From Ahaetulla prasina (lineage: Eukaryota > Chordata > Lepidosauria > Squamata > Colubridae), in NCBI RefSeq assembly GCF_028640845.1, contig NC_080541.1, forward strand, positions 162,923,502 through 162,987,501: a stretch of DNA of 64,000 nt. The letters are read 5' to 3'. Numbering within the stretch: position 1 is the stretch's first letter; every line of letters starts with the position of its first letter. The notes below the pieces were generated by a model. That model had not been told where the DNA came from, made no database searches, and saw nothing but the letters and a program-made list of their open reading frames with translations. Both the position numbers and the translations under genes were made by a program. Positions 36,715 to 64,000 of the stretch are shown piece after piece.

Positions 36715-36942
36715 TCGTGATGGCGAACCTATGGCATATGTTGTCCCAGTTCAGCTGTGCTGCATGACGCACGCCTTCTGTTGGCCAGCTGGTTTTTGAG
36801 TCTCTGCCGTGCATGTGCAGGGGGAGGGCCGCATGCAGGGGGCTGCACATGCATTGCATTTTGGGAGTTTGGGCGCATGCGTGCACATTCACACATGCAT
36901 GCACATGCGCTATGGGCACTCGGTCCGGAAAAGGTATCACTG
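36715..36942. mobile_element. hAT-type (Tip100-like ends) MITE, 228 bp
   Basis: TCGTGATGGCGAACCTATGG to GGAAAAGGTATCACTG; the ends resemble CAGTGATGGCGAACCT and its inverse. The flanks ACCTAGGT / AGCTAGGT are an 8-bp duplication with one change. The middle has purine/pyrimidine-alternating GCATGCGTGCACAT sequence. Confidence 0.8.
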
Positions 36943-36950
36943 AGCTAGGT

Positions 36951-37590
36951 AAATGTTTGTTTGTTAAGGAATTGCAACTTGCCTTATTAGAACTCAGAAT
37001 GAAGTGAGATATATATTACCATTTATTATTAGGTTTGAACATGTCACTAAATAAAAATGAAAGGAATGATTATGCTCCTTTGCAGGACTTAGAAAGCCAT
37101 GGATAATTATTTTAGATTGCACATTGTACCATTGGTGTAAAATTCCTAAAAGGCATCATTGTGTACTCCATCTGTTTTATGTGCATTATTTCAATGAGTC
37201 ACCAGTGGCTACAAGAAAAATAACTGGTCCAGTAGATTTCATGAAATAACTTCCAAACCATAAGAATAATTAATATTAATAATGCTAAGAATTGTAGAAG
37301 GGTGTTTATTAGACTCCGATAATATTATCAAATCAAATCAAGCTTTTATGGCCCTAGAGACCAACATAACCTGCTAATATTACATATCAATTCAAAATTC
37401 CATTTTTGTCCATATTTAACATGGTTTATACTTCGAACAAAATGTTGAGATAGGAAGGGATGTGTCAAATGCATTAAATATACTGTAGCTTAGCTACATA
37501 TACTTGTCTATGACCATTATAAAGGTTTGATTTGATTTCTATGTAGTTTAGTAAAATTTACTATTTAAAATTTAGTGAAAATATTTGCAG
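36951..37590. other. Intergenic sequence, nothing assigned
   Basis: AT-rich DNA; no gene or recognised repeat. Confidence 0.55.
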
Positions 37591-38009
37591 ATCCCTCGCA
37601 TCCTGGACATAAACTGTTTCAACTCCTACCCTCAAAACGACGCTATAGAGCACTGCACACCAGAACAACTAGACACAAGAACAGTTTTTTCCCGAAGGCC
37701 ATCACTCTGCTAAACAAATAATTCCCTCAACACTGTCAGACTATTTACTGAATCTGCACTACTATTAATCGTTTCATGGTTCCCATCACCAATCTCTTTC
37801 CACTTATGACTGTATGACTATAACTTGTTGCTGGCAATCCTTATGATTTATATTGATATATTGATCATCAATTGTGTTGTAAATGTTGTACCTTGATGAA
37901 CGTATCTTTTCTTTTATGTACACTGAGAGCATATGCACCAAGACAAATTCCTTGTGTGTCCAATCACACTTGGCCAATAAAATTCTATTCTATTCTATTC
38001 TATTCTAGT
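37591..38009 (+). mobile_element. CR1-like LINE 3' end with (ATTCT)n
   Basis: The left half encodes the broken C-terminal end of ORF2: a frame around 37600-37700 resembles the usual 'P-H-P-G-H ... LLPSGRRYRA ... R..FFP' ending of this LINE group. The 3' UTR is almost identical to 12800-12958, and the tail is four or five ATTCT units (37982-38006). It is 5'-truncated. Confidence 0.8.
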
Positions 38010-38712
38010 AAGAAGATAAAATACCAGAGACTCTCTGAAATATTATAACGAAATAATATTACCTATATTATTTGGCATCTATATGGCAGGTATATATTTC
38101 CATAGTAAGGAATATAAACGTAAGAAAAATTAAAAAAGAAAAATGTTAATTTATAGAATTAAGTTGTGTCTATTTTAACGTAGGGATGGGAGGTCCTATA
38201 AACGAACACATACATACTCACACACACTCACAAACCACCTTGCATAAAATAAATTTACTTATTTAAATAATCCCTCAGGGCTAGCAAATGTAACATCTTT
38301 TGTCCAAACACCAACTGACATGAAAAAGATAATCCTTTGCACGTAAGAAATGACAGGTTGCATTGTAAAAATAGAAAACTTCTCCAATATGTATATATCT
38401 GTAACAAATCCTTCATAAAACAATTCCGTAGCTTAGATATTAGATTCCAAAAGGCATGCCTTCATTTTCCTATCAGATTCAATGAAAAGAGATTTAACAA
38501 ACAATCATGCTATTATTATTGTTACTATCGTAATTACTATATGATTTTGCATTCAATAGCAACTGCTGTTTAAGTTCAAAACCAAGCATTTGAGCATTAT
38601 GAGAGTAGTGGTGCAATCTGATACTGTTTCTCTCACATAATTTATATTTTATTATTATAATTTTGTATTTGTTTTATTTATATCCCACTCTTTTTCTACA
38701 AACTGGATTCTA
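38010..38712. other. Intergenic sequence, nothing assigned
   Basis: No gene or recognised repeat. The small frame at 38337-38573 is not supported. Confidence 0.5.
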
Positions 38713-39136
38713 CAGTTAATCCTTGCTTAATGATTGCCCCCTTTAGTGACAGTTCAAAGTCATGACAGTGCTGAAAAAGTAACTTTAGGACCAATCCTCT
38801 CACTTACGATTGTCACAATATCCCTGCAGTCACATGATGGAGATTCAAGTGCTTCATAGCTGAGTGGCATTTACAATTGTCACAGCATCCTGTGGTCACA
38901 CGATCATCGTTTCAATGCTTCACAGTTGGCTTCCGACAAGTCAATGGAGAAACTGGCAGTAAAATCTCAAGTCACAATCATGTGACATTTTATTTAATAA
39001 CGGTGGATGATTTGCATAACAATCATAGTGGAAGTGAGATTGTAAATCATTGTCATGTGATGTCTGGCTTAATGACTGGGTCGCTTAACAACACAGTTGC
39101 CAATCCCAATTGTGGTCATTATGTGAGGACTACCTG
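38713..39136 (+). repeat. TACCTG-family dispersed repeat, near full length
   Basis: CAGTTAATCCTTGCTTAATG on the left and GTGAGGACTACCTG on the right are worn inverted ends. Family motifs such as CACATGATGGAGATTCAAG and TTAATGACTGGGTCGCTTAA lie between. Confidence 0.65.
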
Positions 39137-39157
39137 TATGAGGATCTCCCTATATTT

Positions 39158-39645
39158 TATCCTAGCACAACTGAAAGAGGAAAGTTGGGTTGAGAGCAGT
39201 GGTGAAATCTGAACTGGTTTACTACCGGTTCACTGACTGCGCATGCACACTGCATGCGTAGTGCACACCATGCACCAAATGCAAGATGCGCACATGCGTG
39301 CAGTGCACACCAAAAGGAGGCATGGGGTAAGTAGAACAGCGCGTGGGGGTGTGTGATCAGCTGTGGCATGTGATCCTTTTTTAAAAACCTTTTAAAAGCA
39401 TTTTTAAAAAGAAGTGGCAAGCAGGGAAGCGGGCGACTGGGCATTGAGTGGGTCATGGGCGGGGGGCAGGCATTTTTGCTAATGGTTCCCTGAACCACCT
39501 GCCATTGTCACTACCGGATCGCTCCGAATTGGGAGCATTTCACTCCTGGTTGAGAGGCAGTGACCGGCCCAAAGTTACCTTGAGACCTTCTGTGACTGAG
39601 TATAACTAGATCCTGGGTTTTCCCACTCCTAGTTCAACATCTCCA
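39158..39645 (-). repeat. tRNA-derived CORE/MIR-like SINE, split by a hAT element
   Basis: CACAACTGAAAGAGGAAAGT up to 39196 and GCAGTGACCGGCCCAAAGTT from 39557 are the two halves of one minus-strand SINE of the type at 48310-48475. The hAT element and its duplication lie exactly between them. Confidence 0.65.
39197..39548. mobile_element. Nonautonomous hAT-type element, 352 bp
   Basis: CAGTGGTGAAATCTGAACTG to GGGAGCATTTCACTCCTG, with perfect GTTGAGAG copies (39189-39196 and 39549-39556). Inside are ACTACCGGTTCACTGACTG near the left end and CACTACCGGATCGCTCCG near the right, a subterminal pair. No frame of interest. Confidence 0.9.
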
Positions 39646-40380
39646 CTACTCGCCACATAAGCTCGTACTTAACTGTCTCATTTGGATGCTGGACAAGGTT
39701 CATCTATGCGTGTATTAGAGGCAAGAAATTGCATTGATTCAGCTCAGTTCAGCTATAACTATACCAAGACCACAAGAATACCGAAGATGAGTTTTCAGAA
39801 AGCAACTGAGAGTCCAGCTGCCTTTTGAAAAAGCACCTTTGGGCCAGCCATGAGCTGGATGACTGAGAATTTCCATAGACACAAGGGTGCCAGTTATCCC
39901 ATAAAGTAATACAGCTCCATGTTTACCGATGTTTTCATTCTCTGCCTACTAAGGATAATTTCACAAAGGTTTCTTCTCCTTTGGGCAACTTCATCCACAC
40001 AATTACTCTGCAAAATTCCCTCCTGAAAAGAGGAAAGGTGGGAGAAGGAGCCAAAGCTGCTTCATGTGCAAGTGTGGAGGAAATGAGAAATTGCATCACT
40101 ATCCGATGGGAACTATCTGAACAATAAAAGGACAGGAGAAAGTACAAAATAATGGGAGCTGAAGAATAACTATATCTCTATGTATAATCTCATCCAATAA
40201 AGCAAAGGCCAAGATTATGAGGTTTCAGGCTGGGACTTGCATGTGAAGATATGTGTGTCTTTCCGTACTTTTGTGTGTGTGTATGAAAGCCAAGCCCATC
40301 TTAGGTATGTTATAAATAATAATGTGACAAGCATTAGCAATGTATGAGATGAATATGCAGACTAAAAAAGTAAACATCTC
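39646..40380. other. Intergenic sequence, nothing assigned
   Basis: No gene or recognised element was seen between the split SINE and the mariner-like element. Confidence 0.5.
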
Positions 40381-40512
40381 TACCCTGTTTCCCCCAAAAT
40401 AAGACATCCCCCGATAATAAGCCCAATCGGGCTTTTGAGCGCATGGCCAAGCGCTTATTTCAGGGTTCAAAAAATATATAAGACAGGGTCTTATTTTTGG
40501 GGAAATACGGTA
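40381..40512. mobile_element. Mariner-like MITE, 132 bp
   Basis: TACCCTGTTTCCCCCAAAAT on the left and TTTTTGGGGAAATACGGTA on the right are inverted ends, each with a TA at its edge as in Tc1/mariner insertions. The interior is AT-rich with a GGGCTTTTGAGC core. The superfamily is inferred from the TA edges only. Confidence 0.6.
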
Positions 40513-40632
40513 GCTTTTTTGCACTACTGGCGGCCAGGGGAGTCATTTTTCATAGCGATCCTGGTTAATGCATCGTATGCGCGCAATCCATAATTTCATT
40601 TTTGAAAATTGAACTCACTCAAGTTACACTGC

Positions 40633-41179
40633 TTTATTTCATTTAATATGATTAATTTTGTATATATTAATGATTAATTTTGTCCAGAAAATGGAATATT
40701 TGTACAGGAAATCATAGGTATTCATTTCAGGGGGTTCAATTCACAGTGATTGCAATTTTAGAGGGACAAAACTTAAAAAGTCTGCATGTTGCCCACAAAT
40801 ATATGGATACATACCCACATACATATACACATCTGAATTGTGTGCTGAGGCAGTTTGGATCACACCTGATAAAGTTATATTGTTATTTAGTCCTGCTGTT
40901 TTTACACTGTAATCTTTTCCACGATTACTTAAAACAAAAGGCAACATAGACCGGTAATAGATAACACTAAAAAGACAATGTATATCAGCATACACTTAGT
41001 GTAAACTTGTAATATCATGTCTACCCTTTTAGCAGATTGTAATGCTTTTGGATACAGTGCTAAGGTGGGGAGAAGGAGAGAATGGAGATAACTGATCACT
41101 GGGGGTAAGATTAGCAGATTCCGATGGGGAGCAGCCAGCTACCCAAACCGTTTCTATCCAGATGTCTTCAAGTGTTACA
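40633..41179 (-). terminator. PGM1: PGM1 3' UTR with poly(A) signals
   Basis: From the stop codon, the minus strand runs about 530 bases without another AATAAA or ATTAAA until ATTAAA at 40647-40642 and AATAAA at 40638-40633. A GT-rich stretch (CAGTGTAACTTGAGTGAG) follows. Cleavage would fall near 40610-40620. The exact end is a prediction. Confidence 0.5.

Positions 41180-64000
<22,821 letters not shown>

Overview
This is vertebrate nuclear DNA, most likely from a snake or another squamate. It has long introns with GT-AG borders, one CpG island in an AT-rich background, and a squamate-type repeat set: a BovB (RTE) LINE, CR1-like LINE tails ending in (ATTCT)n, L3/L2-like LINEs with a CCGCCC hairpin tail, tRNA-derived SINEs, and many short hAT transposons with 8-bp target duplications.

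Two host genes can be supported, both on the minus strand. PGM1 (phosphoglucomutase 1) occupies 59735-41180. All 11 coding exons of the muscle-type transcript were found by eye. They join into a 566-codon frame with the catalytic serine, metal loop, sugar loop and phosphate-binding loop present. Intron 3 uses a GC-AG donor. Only the muscle-type first exon is in the window; the ubiquitous first exon is not seen and probably lies beyond base 64000. The second gene starts in the CpG island at about 9960-11690. Its exon 1 (11265-11163) encodes a 34-residue signal-peptide-like start with a phase-1 donor. I assign it to ROR1 mainly because ROR1 lies directly downstream of PGM1, on the same strand, in other vertebrates. 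Bases 1-11162 would then be ROR1 intron 1.

Layout: 1-11162, ROR1 intron 1 with few repeats; 9960-11690, CpG island promoter; 11716-40600, intergenic and dense in transposons; 40600-59735, PGM1 from its 3' UTR to the muscle first exon; 59736-64000, sequence upstream of that exon. The intergenic part holds the most unusual structure, a 2976-bp hAT-type element (24600-27575) with a perfect 8-bp duplication. It carries a nested CR1 tail, a 516-bp tandem duplication and an inverted repeat that includes a mini first exon. A 701-bp hAT-type element in PGM1 intron 4 carries what looks like a captured host coding segment. No bacterial-style system, CRISPR array, tRNA or rRNA gene was seen.
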